Source: Chitinophagaceae bacterium
GTDB taxonomy: Bacteria; Bacteroidota; Bacteroidia; Chitinophagales; Chitinophagaceae
Reading direction: 5' to 3'
Assembly: GCA_014379345.1 (NCBI GenBank)
Contig: JACMLY010000163.1
Coordinates: 1-38,358, forward strand
Length of the DNA stretch: 38,358 nucleotides
Part shown: positions 1 to 8,106 of the stretch, piece by piece
How the letters are laid out: each line of letters starts with the position of its first letter
Numbering within the stretch: the first letter of the stretch is position 1
Translations under genes and position numbers: made by a program
Notes under the pieces: generated by a model
What the model saw: the letters and a program-made list of their open reading frames with translations, nothing else
What the model was told of the DNA's origin: nothing
Database searches by the model: none

Positions 1-293
1 AACACGGGGTCGAACCCAAGCGTTGCCGCATTGGTGATAAAAAGAAATATACCTGATGGTATCACCACTAACAACCCCCGCCTTGACCAGGATAGTAAAT
101 AATTTGCGAGTGTAAGCACAGGTATTTTTTTCGCAAATCCCAGTAAACGCAGGTCGAACATAAATGCCGGCCCAACCAATAAAACAATACCTGTGATATG
201 CAGGATTTCAAACGCCGGATACAACCATGCAGATTGCCTGATAGCCACAGCCAGGGATCCATCTTCCAGCCATTGCAATGCCGTTTTAATCAT
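1..293 (-). CDS. DUF6644-like integral membrane protein (5' part, truncated by window edge)
   Basis: An open frame starts at ATG 293-291 and runs off the left edge, giving about 97 residues. The N-terminus reads MIKTALQWLEDGSLAVAIRQ, then an aromatic stretch with HITGIVLLVGPAFMFDLRLL, a basic loop and a second hydrophobic segment (GLLVVIPSGIFLFITNAATL). This layout, with the His-containing first helix and the following DLRLLG, matches what I remember of DUF6644 inner-membrane proteins. A GGGAGG stretch lies about 12 bases ahead of the ATG. The gene follows the DUF6152-like gene on the same strand after about 115 bases, a pairing I recall from other genomes, so co-transcription is likely. The function is unknown. 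The remaining helices lie outside the window. Confidence 0.75.
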   Translation of the reverse strand, partial: MIKTALQWLEDGSLAVAIRQSAWLYPAFEILHITGIVLLVGPAFMFDLRLLGFAKKIPVLTLANYLLSWSRRGLLVVIPSGIFLFITNAATLGFDPV

Positions 294-378
294 TTTATGC
301 TAATTACCTCCCGAAGTAGATTTGGCGCCCTGGTTTGGCTCAGGTTGTTCGCAACGTTCATCAAGCATCCCTATAAAT

Positions 379-404
379 AATCCAGCATCCAGAATCCAGT
401 ATCC
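379..404. repeat. Stuttered ATCCAG word after the DUF6152-like gene
   Basis: Three near-identical copies of AATCCAG/CATCCAG followed by TATCC lie within 26 bases, five bases from the stop codon of the minus-strand gene at 409-762. No complementary arm is visible nearby. It resembles the other stuttered-word elements in this window but does not form a long hairpin. The role is unknown. Confidence 0.5.
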
Positions 405-408
405 ATAA

Positions 409-762
409 TCATCTCAACTCATACTTCTTCCCATCCACGAATATTCTCTCTGCGCGCATTTCGTCCTTCGTTTCTTTATGGGGATATCCCACCACGCGGA
501 TGGTCGATCCTTTTTTTATCATATCCACTGTCACTCCACGAGCTTCCATTCGGCTAATGGGGGCGAGTATTACAGTCCAGACTTTATTATTGTGTTTCAC
601 TTTTGCTGATGCATGCGGATTTTCATAAAAAGATTCCTGTACGATCCCTTTATAATCCAGTGTTTTATCCTGGTCATAATTTGCCCATCCGTGATGGAAA
701 GGAGTGAATGCCACGCATGCTATAAAAATCGCGGCTGAGCAAATACTTTTCATGTAGGTCAT
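409..762 (-). CDS. DUF6152-like secreted protein
   Basis: A protein of 117 residues, or 114 if the second Met (MKSICSAAIFIACVAF) is the start, which gives the better signal peptide. After the hydrophobic leader comes HHGWANYDQDKTL, resembling the His-His-x-x-x-x-(F/Y)-D signature of DUF6152 proteins. The rest is a small beta-rich domain containing the ENPHA motif (region FYENPHASAKV), a VILAP strand and a GSTIRVVGYPHK strand typical of the family. It is probably exported to the periplasm. It lies directly upstream of, and on the same strand as, the DUF6644-like membrane gene, so the two probably act together. The biochemical role of the family is not known to me. There is no clear Shine-Dalgarno at either start. 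Confidence 0.75.
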   Translation of the reverse strand: MTYMKSICSAAIFIACVAFTPFHHGWANYDQDKTLDYKGIVQESFYENPHASAKVKHNNKVWTVILAPISRMEARGVTVDMIKKGSTIRVVGYPHKETKDEMRAERIFVDGKKYELR

Positions 763-800
763 GTTGAATGTTTTAGATGATTAAAGATACTGATTAGCCA

Positions 801-866
801 ATTAGCCGATTAGCTTATTAGCGGAGCGATTGATTAGTCGATTACCTTATGGGCTAATCGGCTAAT
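801..866. repeat. Inverted repeat made of stuttered GATTAGCC words
   Basis: The divergent gap between the minus gene at 409-762 and the plus gene at 1007 contains repeated GATTAGCC/AATTAGCC units (about 790-840) and the complementary GGCTAATC units (851-868). Bases 801-814 (ATTAGCCGATTAGC) pair perfectly with 853-866, a 14-bp stem with a 38-base loop. Slipped pairings are also possible because each arm is self-repetitive. There is no T-tract and the neighbouring genes diverge, so a terminator is unlikely. No other gene is visible in 763-1006. Confidence 0.7.
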
Positions 867-1006
867 CAGTTATTCGGTTAATCAAAAAACAACCTTATAC
901 AAAAATTTCACGTAACAACATCACCCCTGCTCACCTCTGATAATTCTGTTCGGGAAAATTTATCAATACGCTGAACAAGTTTCTTCAAACCATTAAAAAC
1001 CATGTT

Positions 1007-2407
1007 ATGAAAATTAATCTCGTGAAGCGCGCGCGTGACTTTAAATTTATTATCTCCACTCCTTCTCTGTTATTGCTGAGTGTGCTTACCATCTTTTCCG
1101 GGTGTAAAAAAATTGATAACCTGTTTAAGAATCAGGAAATAGATACCAAATTGTTTACTGATAATTTAGTATCTCCTCTCGGCCTCGTTACGGTACCCGA
1201 TCACAGTAAAAGGCTAGCGATCATCGATCAGATTGGAAAAGTATGGTTTACAGATGAAAATGGTACAAAATCGGAACTTCCTCTTATTGATGTAACCAGT
1301 AAGATGATTGCGCTCAATCCTAATGGTGATGAGCGGGGATTACTTGGATTGGCATTTCATCCGGAATATAAATCGAACAGACGCTTTTATATTTACTATC
1401 AACTTCCTCCACGCGCTGGTGGTCCCCAGCAAGGCGTTTTATGGAACAACCTGAGTAGGATATCCGAGTTCAAAACCCTGACTTCGAATCCGAACATGGC
1501 AGACATGAATTCTGAGAAAATTATTTTGGAATGGGATGACCCCCAGGGAAACCATAATGGTGGCACGATCGCGTTCGGTCCTGATCATTACCTCTATATT
1601 GCCATCGGCGACGGAGGAGCTGCAAATGATGTTGCACCGGGGCATGTAGAAGACTGGTATCCTGTCAATGCAGGCGGTAATGCGCAGAATATCGAAGCGA
1701 ACCTGTTTGGGAAAATTTTAAGGATCGATATAAATCGCGGAAGTCCATACGGAATTCCCGAAGACAATCCGCTGGTGAACAAAACTGGCAGAGACGAAAT
1801 TTATGCCTATGGATTTAGAAATCCTTACCGCTTTTCGTTTGATATGGGAGGCTCCCATGAATTGTATGCCGGTGACGCCGGCCAGGTGTTGTATGAAGAA
1901 GTAAGTGTGGTAAAAAAAGGCGGTAACTATGGTTGGAACGTAAAGGAAGCTACTCACTGCTTCAATGCAGCCAGTAACAGGGTTGAATTGGGATCATGTC
2001 CTTCCGTCGATATATTTGGAGTTCCGTTAACCGATCCTGTGATAGAAATAAATCATTGGCAAAATCCGCGGGGTGGAAAGGCGACCACAGTGATTGGTGG
2101 TAACGTGTACAGGGGCCATGATATACGGGCATTAAATGGTAAATATGTTTTTGGAACATTCTCACAGGCGCCGACAACACCAAACGGAGAGCTTTACATG
2201 GCAAACCCCGCAGGCAGCGGCTTATGGCCCATCGAGGAAATTTCATTGAAAAGTCATCCCGATGATATCGGTTATTATCTGAAAGGATTTGGACAGGATC
2301 TACAGGGTGAAATATACCTCGCCGTTTCAAGTGTTGCCGGACCAAGAGAGATGACCGGTAAAATATTAAAACTAGTAGTTGCAGAATCCGAGAAAAAAGG
2401 AAAATAA
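1007..2407 (+). CDS. PQQ-dependent sugar dehydrogenase-like lipoprotein (GSDH fold)
   Basis: A 466-residue protein of the glucose/sorbosone dehydrogenase (GSDH) beta-propeller family. The N-terminus is basic and hydrophobic, ending in the lipobox-like TIFSGC (Cys about residue 33), so it is probably a lipoprotein. Family blocks in order are GDERGLLGLAFHPEY (about residue 110), NHNGGTIAFGPDHYLYIAIG with a following DGG, YAYGFRNPYRFSFD, and ELYAGDAGQ leading into GGNYGWNV. The HNGG and RNP blocks carry the histidine and arginine that line the PQQ and substrate site in soluble aldose dehydrogenases. The start is the second ATG, since an ATG six bases upstream meets a stop at once. It stands alone, followed by a strong terminator. 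Oxidation of an aldose is inferred; the substrate is unknown. A paralogue fused to cytochrome c lies at 29079-30806. Confidence 0.85.
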   Translation: MKINLVKRARDFKFIISTPSLLLLSVLTIFSGCKKIDNLFKNQEIDTKLFTDNLVSPLGLVTVPDHSKRLAIIDQIGKVWFTDENGTKSELPLIDVTSKMIALNPNGDERGLLGLAFHPEYKSNRRFYIYYQLPPRAGGPQQGVLWNNLSRISEFKTLTSNPNMADMNSEKIILEWDDPQGNHNGGTIAFGPDHYLYIAIGDGGAANDVAPGHVEDWYPVNAGGNAQNIEANLFGKILRIDINRGSPYGIPEDNPLVNKTGRDEIYAYGFRNPYRFSFDMGGSHELYAGDAGQVLYEEVSVVKKGGNYGWNVKEATHCFNAASNRVELGSCPSVDIFGVPLTDPVIEINHWQNPRGGKATTVIGGNVYRGHDIRALNGKYVFGTFSQAPTTPNGELYMANPAGSGLWPIEEISLKSHPDDIGYYLKGFGQDLQGEIYLAVSSVAGPREMTGKILKLVVAESEKKGK

Positions 2408-2447
2408 AATTCCCCCAGGCGATACTTATTTTACCGTAGAATAAAAT

Positions 2448-2490
2448 AAGAGGATCATAGAGAAAAAATCCGTGATCCTCTTTTCATTTT
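2448..2490 (+). terminator. Rho-independent terminator after the GSDH lipoprotein gene
   Basis: AAGAGGATCA (2448-2457) pairs perfectly with TGATCCTCTT (2473-2482) across a 15-base loop and is followed by a T-rich run (TTTTCATTTT). The stem of 10 bp plus the tail 40 bases after the stop is a standard intrinsic terminator. Confidence 0.85.
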
Positions 2491-2627
2491 CATTCAGTCC
2501 AAATCCTGGTATAAAAATGTAACAATGTAAAACATTCCGCAGAGCAATATCACTGATTCAAGCCTTCAGCGTTGGACTCCTGAATGTTATCGGAATTAAA
2601 TATTTATGATGTGCCGGAATTAAAAAA

Positions 2628-2791
2628 AATCCCGTAGGGATTGGATATCGGTAGAAATCAATTATATTTTATAGCAATCACGCAGGGGTTAAATATCGGT
2701 AATTGGCATTCCGGAAAACCGATGTCTCATCCCTGCGGAATGATTTTTATTTTGTTTGTTTTTCTACCGATATTTCATCCCTGGCGGGATT
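2628..2791. repeat. Nested inverted repeat, four copies of a CAGGGATnAAATATCGGTA-type element
   Basis: Four related copies are seen. Copy A (2628-2656) and copy B (2681-2704) are forward; copy C (2716-2742) and copy D (2761-2791) are reversed. A mirrors D and B mirrors C, so the whole block is an imperfect palindrome of about 165 bases. The shared core is roughly CAGGGATGAAATATCGGTA. A decayed fifth copy may lie at about 2870-2900. The rest of the 2408-2989 gap holds only the terminator and AT-rich sequence. A 63-codon frame through the element is judged spurious. It looks like a dispersed intergenic repeat of the REP or MITE kind, but no transposase or target duplication is visible. Confidence 0.7.
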
Positions 2792-2989
2792 CGAGGCACA
2801 CCGGATGGCTGGAATAACCGGGGAAATCCGGCGAATGAAACCACTGCCAGGTAGGCCGATTATTAAAGCACCCGCCAGGGTGGGGATGCATTGAAAACGG
2901 TGAAATGAGCATCGCGATTAACGGCCGACCAGGCAAAACAATACACCCTTCAAAATATTCTTGGTAACTGAACCCCGAAAAAAAAAAGA

Positions 2990-4606
2990 ATGAAAAGATC
3001 ATTGTCCTTTTTTTTGCTTTTGATCGCTTCTCTCTATTCATCTGCACAAAAGAATTATGTTTCACAGGTTTGGGTGGCTGATAATAAAGATGGCACTTAT
3101 AAAAATCCCATCATACATGCCGATTACTCTGATCCCGATGTTATTCGTGTGGGTGATGATTATTATTTAACCGCTTCCAGTTTTGAAGGAATCCCGGGCC
3201 TGCAAATTCTTCATTCGAAAGATTTAGTGAATTGGACAATATTGTCCGCTGCATTAAAACGGCAGCCGCCATTCGATCATTTCTCCAGTCCCAGGCATGG
3301 CGAAGGAGTATGGGCTCCTGCCCTCCGTTTCCGGAATGGTGAATTTTATCTGTATTATCCTGATCCCGATTTTGGTATTTATATGGTTAAGGCAAAAAAT
3401 GTCGCGGGTCCATGGACAGATCCGGTATTGGTTGAGGGTGGCAAAGGATTGATCGATCCCTGTCCCTTCTGGGATGATAATGGAAAAGCGTACCTCATTC
3501 ATGCATTTGCGGGGAGTCGGGCAGGAATAAAAAGCGTCATCATAATAAAACAGATGAATGCCGAAGGGAGGAAAACGATTGATGAAGGAATAATAGTGTA
3601 TGACGGTCATGAGTTGGACCCAACCATTGAGGGTCCGAAAGTGTACAAACGCAATGGCTGGTATTATCTTTTCGCACCGGCCGGAGGAGTAGCAACAGGT
3701 TGGCAAACCGTATTGCGATCAAAAAATATATATGGGCCGTATGAAAGAAAGACCGTCATTGACCAGGGCAACACGACCGTTAATGGTCCGCATCAGGGTG
3801 CATGGATCGATACAAAAACCGGTGAGGATTGGTTCATGCATTTCCAGGACAAAGGCGCTTATGGAAGGATCCTTCATTTACAACCACTGAAATGGATAAA
3901 TGATTGGCCGGTGATAGGTATAGACAAAGATGGCGATGGCAAAGGTGAACCGGTACTTATTCATAAAAAACCAAATGTTGGAAAAATGTATCCGGTCATA
4001 ACACCGGCCGAATCAGATGAATTCAATGAATTGAAGTTGGGGTTACAATGGCAGTGGCAGGCAAATCCGAAACCTTACTGGGCCATTGCCACAGGCAAAG
4101 CCCTCCGCTTGTATTCTTACCAGATGCCTGACTCAGCAAAAAATTTTTGGGATATACCTAATATCCTGATGCAGAAATTTCCGGCGGAAGAATTTACCGC
4201 AACCGCCAAGCTTCAATTCAACCCCCGCATCAATGGTGAGCGGGCGGGTATCATAATTATGGGTATAAATTATGCATCTCTTTCCTTACATAAAAAAGCC
4301 GATGGTGTTTTTGTAAGTTATAGTATCTGCAAAGGGGCAGACAAAGGTAATGCCGAAGTACAAAAAATAATTGGAAAGATAGAAACTGAGACCATTCATT
4401 TTAAAATATCCGTTTCAAAAGGAGCAAAATGTATTTTTAGTTACAGTACCGATGGAATAAATTATAAAATGCTGGAGGAAAATTTCATCGCTCAGCCCGG
4501 CAGATGGACCGGCGCAAAGCTCGGCTTTTTTTGTACACGTGATACTACAACGAATGACTCAGGATTTGCAGATCTGGATTGGTTTCGAATAAGCAAGAAC
4601 GAATAA
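2990..4606 (+). CDS. Secreted glycoside hydrolase family 43 (beta-xylosidase/arabinofuranosidase-like)
   Basis: A 538-residue enzyme. A signal peptide (MKRSLSFFLLLIASLYSSAQ) leads into a five-bladed propeller catalytic domain (about 38-310) and a C-terminal concanavalin-A-like domain (about 335-535) as in two-domain GH43 xylosidases. The three acidic active-site positions are visible: Asp48 in DYSDPDVIRVGDDYY (base), Asp156 in LIDPCPFWDDNG (pKa modulator) and Glu214 in TIEGPKVYK (acid). The family cleaves arabinosyl, xylosyl or galactosyl linkages, and the exact substrate cannot be read from sequence. It precedes GH105 and uxaB on the same strand, so it may trim pectin side chains. The start follows an A-rich leader without a Shine-Dalgarno. 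The stop codon abuts a stuttered-word hairpin. Confidence 0.9.
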   Translation: MKRSLSFFLLLIASLYSSAQKNYVSQVWVADNKDGTYKNPIIHADYSDPDVIRVGDDYYLTASSFEGIPGLQILHSKDLVNWTILSAALKRQPPFDHFSSPRHGEGVWAPALRFRNGEFYLYYPDPDFGIYMVKAKNVAGPWTDPVLVEGGKGLIDPCPFWDDNGKAYLIHAFAGSRAGIKSVIIIKQMNAEGRKTIDEGIIVYDGHELDPTIEGPKVYKRNGWYYLFAPAGGVATGWQTVLRSKNIYGPYERKTVIDQGNTTVNGPHQGAWIDTKTGEDWFMHFQDKGAYGRILHLQPLKWINDWPVIGIDKDGDGKGEPVLIHKKPNVGKMYPVITPAESDEFNELKLGLQWQWQANPKPYWAIATGKALRLYSYQMPDSAKNFWDIPNILMQKFPAEEFTATAKLQFNPRINGERAGIIIMGINYASLSLHKKADGVFVSYSICKGADKGNAEVQKIIGKIETETIHFKISVSKGAKCIFSYSTDGINYKMLEENFIAQPGRWTGAKLGFFCTRDTTTNDSGFADLDWFRISKNE

Positions 4607-4701
4607 GTACGAAATACGAAGTAATAAAAATGAAGTAAAGATAGAAATTAGAATTTCGCAACTAGTACGAAACTTCGTACTTCAAACTTCGTACTTCGTA
4701 C
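4607..4701. repeat. Hairpin made of stuttered TACGAAGT words directly after the GH43 stop
   Basis: GTACGAAATACGAAGT (4607-4622), starting on the base after the TAA stop, pairs with ACTTCGTACTTCGTAC (4686-4701) with 15 of 16 matches. Inside the loop, GTACGAA (4665-4671) and TTCGTAC (4674-4680) form a second small hairpin. The word ACTTCGTA repeats in tandem on the 3' side. There is no T-tract. It may stop or stabilise the GH43 transcript, or be a parasitic repeat. Bases 4710-4815 hold nothing I recognise. Confidence 0.7.
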
Positions 4702-4815
4702 TTCGCACATGTTCTCCCGGCATCGATTGCGTAAAGAATTTGGCTTAAAGCAATGATTGAGAAATTATGGGGTTACACTTGTAGACCAAATACGTGAACC
4801 GGTAGGATTAGCCCC

Positions 4816-5010
4816 GGTCTGACGGTCCCCGTCTGATCACCACGAGAAGGGAACCCGATCTGACGGTCCCCGTCTGACCACCACGAGAAGGGAACCCGGT
4901 CTGACGGTCCCCGTCTGACCACCACGAGAAGGGAACCTGGTCTGACGGTCCCCGTCTGACCACCACAAGAAGGGAAACCCGGTCTGACGGTCCCCGTCTG
5001 ACCACCACAA
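4816..5010. repeat. 41-bp tandem repeat array of palindromic units upstream of the GH105 gene
   Basis: Four full units start at 4816, 4857, 4898 and 4939 (41, 41, 41 and 42 bases), and a partial fifth starts at 4981. Each begins GGTCTGACGG-TCC-CCGTCTGACC, a 10-bp stem with one T:T mismatch, followed by an 18- to 19-base linker (ACCACGAGAAGGGAACCC or close). The arms can also pair between neighbouring units with the linker as loop. The 41-base period is not a multiple of three, and the array ends 38 bases before the GH105 ATG, so it would sit in the leader if transcription starts upstream. Minus-strand frames through it are repeat artefacts. Confidence 0.9.
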
Positions 5011-5048
5011 AACAGGCAAATTGACGAATTGAAAACCGAATTGAAACA

Positions 5049-6356
5049 ATGAAAAAAAACATTTATTTACTGATAGCTTGTGCGCTTTTAGGAATGCACG
5101 CCAGCACTCAAACCAAACCCTATTCACAGCAGATGGCGGCCACCGTTATGACCATCTGGAAAGATTCATTTTCGCTGCAGCGGGGCCAACCTGCGAAATG
5201 GAGTTATGACCAGGGAGTAATATTAAAAGGAATTGAAGGAATATGGAATGCCACCGGCAACGGCGAATATTTCCGCTACATTCAGAAATGCATGGACTTC
5301 TATGTGCAGGAAGATGGAAGCATCAAGGGGTACAAGCATGATGAATTCAATATTGATCATATCAACAACGGCAAATTGATCCTGCTGCTATACCGTGTTA
5401 CCGGTAAAGAAAAATATAAAAAAGCATCTGAGTTGTTACGCGGACAGTTAAGAGACCATCCGCGCACATCTGAAGGAGGGTTCTGGCATAAGAATATCTA
5501 TCCATGGCAAATGTGGCTGGATGGCTTGTATATGGGTCAGCCGTTTTATGCTGAGTACGCAAAGATGTTTCATGAGGACACAATCTTCAACGATATTACA
5601 AGACAGTTCGTATTAATGGAGCGACATGCCAGAGACAGCAAGACGGGATTATTATACCATGGTTGGGACGAATCGCGCCAGCAAAAATGGGCTAATAAAG
5701 AAACAGGACTCTCTCCACATTTCTGGGGAAGAGCGCTTGGATGGTACGGGATGGCTATGGTCGACGCCCTGGATCATTTTCCTGAAAAACACCCGGGTCG
5801 TGATTCGATCATTGCCATTCTGAACCGATTTGCCAAAGCAGTTATTAAATACCAGGATGCAGCATCAGGTGTATGGTATGATATAGTAGATAAGCAAACA
5901 ACACCTAAAAACTATTATGAAGCTTCAGCATCGAGTATGTTGATATACACTTTAGCAAAAGGAATGCGCAAAGGGTATCTGCCTTCGTCCTATTTACAAA
6001 ATGCAAGGAAAGGTTATGATGGTATCATCAAACAATTCATTAAAACAGAGAATGGTCAGGTAAACCTGCACGGCACCGTGAGTGTATCGGGATTGGGTGG
6101 AAATCCATACCGCGATGGAAGTTTTGAATATTATATGAGTGAAAAAGTAATCGTAAATGATCCCAAGGGTATCGGCGCATTTATTAAATGTGCAGTTGAA
6201 ATGGAAATGATTGCCGCACAAATGCCAGGCAAAAGGAAAACCGTACTGCTCGATAATTATTTTAATAACGAGTGGAAGAAAAATGCAACAGGAAAAATAG
6301 TATTGATGCCCATTGGTTTTTTGAAAGAAAATGGAACCCACTCGAAAATTCAATGA
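5049..6356 (+). CDS. GH105 unsaturated rhamnogalacturonyl/glucuronyl hydrolase
   Basis: A 435-residue protein with signal peptide (MKKNIYLLIACALLGMHAST). It is an alpha/alpha-barrel enzyme of family GH105 (YteR/YesR type). Family features are WSYDQGVILKGIEGIW near the N-terminus, the catalytic block WQMWLDGLYMGQPFYAEYA with Asp158, LYHGWDES, and HFWGRALGWYGMAMVD. These enzymes remove the unsaturated uronic acid left by pectate or rhamnogalacturonan lyases. The product would feed uronate catabolism, and the next gene, six bases on, is uxaB. The ATG follows an AACA leader 38 bases after the tandem repeat array. It is probably periplasmic or surface attached. Confidence 0.9.
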   Translation: MKKNIYLLIACALLGMHASTQTKPYSQQMAATVMTIWKDSFSLQRGQPAKWSYDQGVILKGIEGIWNATGNGEYFRYIQKCMDFYVQEDGSIKGYKHDEFNIDHINNGKLILLLYRVTGKEKYKKASELLRGQLRDHPRTSEGGFWHKNIYPWQMWLDGLYMGQPFYAEYAKMFHEDTIFNDITRQFVLMERHARDSKTGLLYHGWDESRQQKWANKETGLSPHFWGRALGWYGMAMVDALDHFPEKHPGRDSIIAILNRFAKAVIKYQDAASGVWYDIVDKQTTPKNYYEASASSMLIYTLAKGMRKGYLPSSYLQNARKGYDGIIKQFIKTENGQVNLHGTVSVSGLGGNPYRDGSFEYYMSEKVIVNDPKGIGAFIKCAVEMEMIAAQMPGKRKTVLLDNYFNNEWKKNATGKIVLMPIGFLKENGTHSKIQ

Positions 6357-6362
6357 AATCAA

Positions 6363-7895
6363 ATGATACTCTCGAAACAAAATCTCAGCAACATTAATCC
6401 CCAGCCCGGTATTTCCATTCCGGATGAAAAACTATTAGCATTGCCCGAAAAGGTATTGCAATTCGGTACCGGCGTGCTCCTGCGGGCACTACCCGATTAT
6501 TTTATTGACAAGGCAAACAAGCAGGGAATTTTCAACGGCCGGATCGTTGTAGTTAAATCAACCGCCACGGGTGGTGTAGATGCGTTTGATGAGCAGGATG
6601 GGCTGTATACCGTTTGCATCCGCGGAATTGAAGGCGCAACCAAGACAGAAGAAAATACTATCAATGCTTCTATCAGCAGGGTATTGTCTGCAACCAATGA
6701 ATGGGGAGAAATTTTAAAGTATGCCGACAGTCCCGAAATGCAGCTGGTGATATCCAACACCACCGAAGTTGGCATCATATTAATAAAGGACAGTGTGAAT
6801 GCATTACCACCCAAATCATTCCCGGGTAAATTGCTTTCCTTTTTGTACCGGAGGTATAACACATTCGAAGGTGATAAAGAAAAAGGGATGATAATTATTC
6901 CAACGGAACTGATCATTGACAATGGTAATAAGCTAAAGAATATTTTAGTAGAGCTTGCAAAACAGAATGAACTTGACAATTCATTTATCGACTGGCTTAC
7001 AAACAACAATTATTTCTGCAATTCACTGGTCGACCGGATCGTTCCGGGTAAGCCTACTCAAGATCAGCACGAACAAACTGAAAAAGAACTTGGCTACCAG
7101 GACAAGCTAATGATCATATCGGAAGCATATTGTTTATGGGCGATAGAAAGCGGTGAGCCGAAAGTTAAAGATGTGCTTTCTTTCAGCAAAACAGATCCGG
7201 GCGTTGTGATCGCCGCCGATATTGATATTTTCAGAGAACTAAAGTTGCGTCTACTCAATGGTTCCCATACTTTCAGCTGTGGACTGGCATATCTATGCGG
7301 TTTCACTACTGTAAAGGAAGCGATGGACAATAAGGTCTTCGCCGCCTATATTACCGGTTTAATGATGAAGGAAATTGCACCTGCCATTGTGAGCGACCAG
7401 ATTAGCATTGAAATGGCAAGGGATTTTGCTGGAAAAGTAATAGACCGCTATCGAAATCCGCATATCGATCATCGATGGTTAAGTATTGGTGTTCAATATT
7501 CATCCAAAATGCGGATGCGAACCATTCCTGTCATTAGCAGGTTCTATCAGAATTTCGGAACAACACCGGAATACATGGCTATAGGATTCGCTGCATTCTT
7601 ATTATTCATGAAAGCGCAAAAAGACGATGATGGCAAATTTATTGGCCGGGTAAATACCAAAACCTATATGATCACCGATGACAACATTTCGCTGATAACG
7701 GAAAAATGGGATCATTTTGAGGGGAAGGCATTGGTAAAAAATATCTTGAGTGATCAGGGCTTGTGGGGATTCGATCTCACAACTCTTCCCGGGTTGCAAC
7801 AGGCGGTAAGCGAAATGCTGGGTTCATTAGAAACCGATGGAGCGCTGGCAACGCTCAAAAAAATTATAACTCCTAAAACCATTGAACAGTCATGA
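6363..7895 (+). CDS. uxaB: Tagaturonate reductase (altronate oxidoreductase)
   Basis: A 510-residue cytosolic NAD-dependent enzyme of the long-chain mannitol dehydrogenase family. The nucleotide-binding loop is LQFGTGVLLRALPDYFIDKA near residue 33, with VVVKSTATGG after it. The catalytic-domain block is NGSHTFSCGLAYLCGF, where the Asn and His are the usual proton-relay residues (the lysine expected nearby is in the preceding ELKLRLLNGSH). UxaB reduces tagaturonate to altronate in galacturonate breakdown, matching the GH105 gene whose stop lies six bases upstream. The other galacturonate genes (uxaC, uxaA, kdgK) are not in the window. Start at 6363 follows AAATCAA with no Shine-Dalgarno. Confidence 0.9.
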   Translation: MILSKQNLSNINPQPGISIPDEKLLALPEKVLQFGTGVLLRALPDYFIDKANKQGIFNGRIVVVKSTATGGVDAFDEQDGLYTVCIRGIEGATKTEENTINASISRVLSATNEWGEILKYADSPEMQLVISNTTEVGIILIKDSVNALPPKSFPGKLLSFLYRRYNTFEGDKEKGMIIIPTELIIDNGNKLKNILVELAKQNELDNSFIDWLTNNNYFCNSLVDRIVPGKPTQDQHEQTEKELGYQDKLMIISEAYCLWAIESGEPKVKDVLSFSKTDPGVVIAADIDIFRELKLRLLNGSHTFSCGLAYLCGFTTVKEAMDNKVFAAYITGLMMKEIAPAIVSDQISIEMARDFAGKVIDRYRNPHIDHRWLSIGVQYSSKMRMRTIPVISRFYQNFGTTPEYMAIGFAAFLLFMKAQKDDDGKFIGRVNTKTYMITDDNISLITEKWDHFEGKALVKNILSDQGLWGFDLTTLPGLQQAVSEMLGSLETDGALATLKKIITPKTIEQS

Positions 7896-8106
7896 GTCAA
7901 TGTATTTTAGCAATTTAAATAGGCACTCCCTAACCAACCATTCATTCTTTTTTTTGAGATCCCGTCTTATCACTCAATGAATAGTTTTTACTACATGCCG
8001 GAATGCAGATACCCGCGCCAGTTTGAGAGCTAATTGAAAATAGTATTTTGAAAGCTTACCATAGGGGTTAAGAAGCATTTAAGAAGTGTTCACGTAGATT
8101 TGCTTT

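Noticed and set aside
2703..2894. 63-codon plus-strand frame in the gap before GH43
   Set aside because: It runs through the nested inverted repeat; its residues are just the repeat translated, with no domain or start signal.
4816..5010. CRISPR array
   Set aside because: The whole 41-bp unit repeats, including the linker; there are no unique spacers and no cas genes.
4808..5127. Two overlapping minus-strand frames with repeated RRGPSDR-type peptides
   Set aside because: They are translations of the 41-bp tandem array. The 41-base period shifts frame from unit to unit, and one frame overlaps the GH105 start.
2990..7895. Polysaccharide utilisation locus with SusC/SusD
   Set aside because: GH43, GH105 and uxaB are present, but no TonB-dependent SusC or SusD-like gene lies in the window, so the locus cannot be called a full PUL from this sequence.
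8084..8106. Sigma-54 promoter for the regulator gene
   Set aside because: TTTGCT could be a -12 element, but there is no GG at the proper -24 distance.
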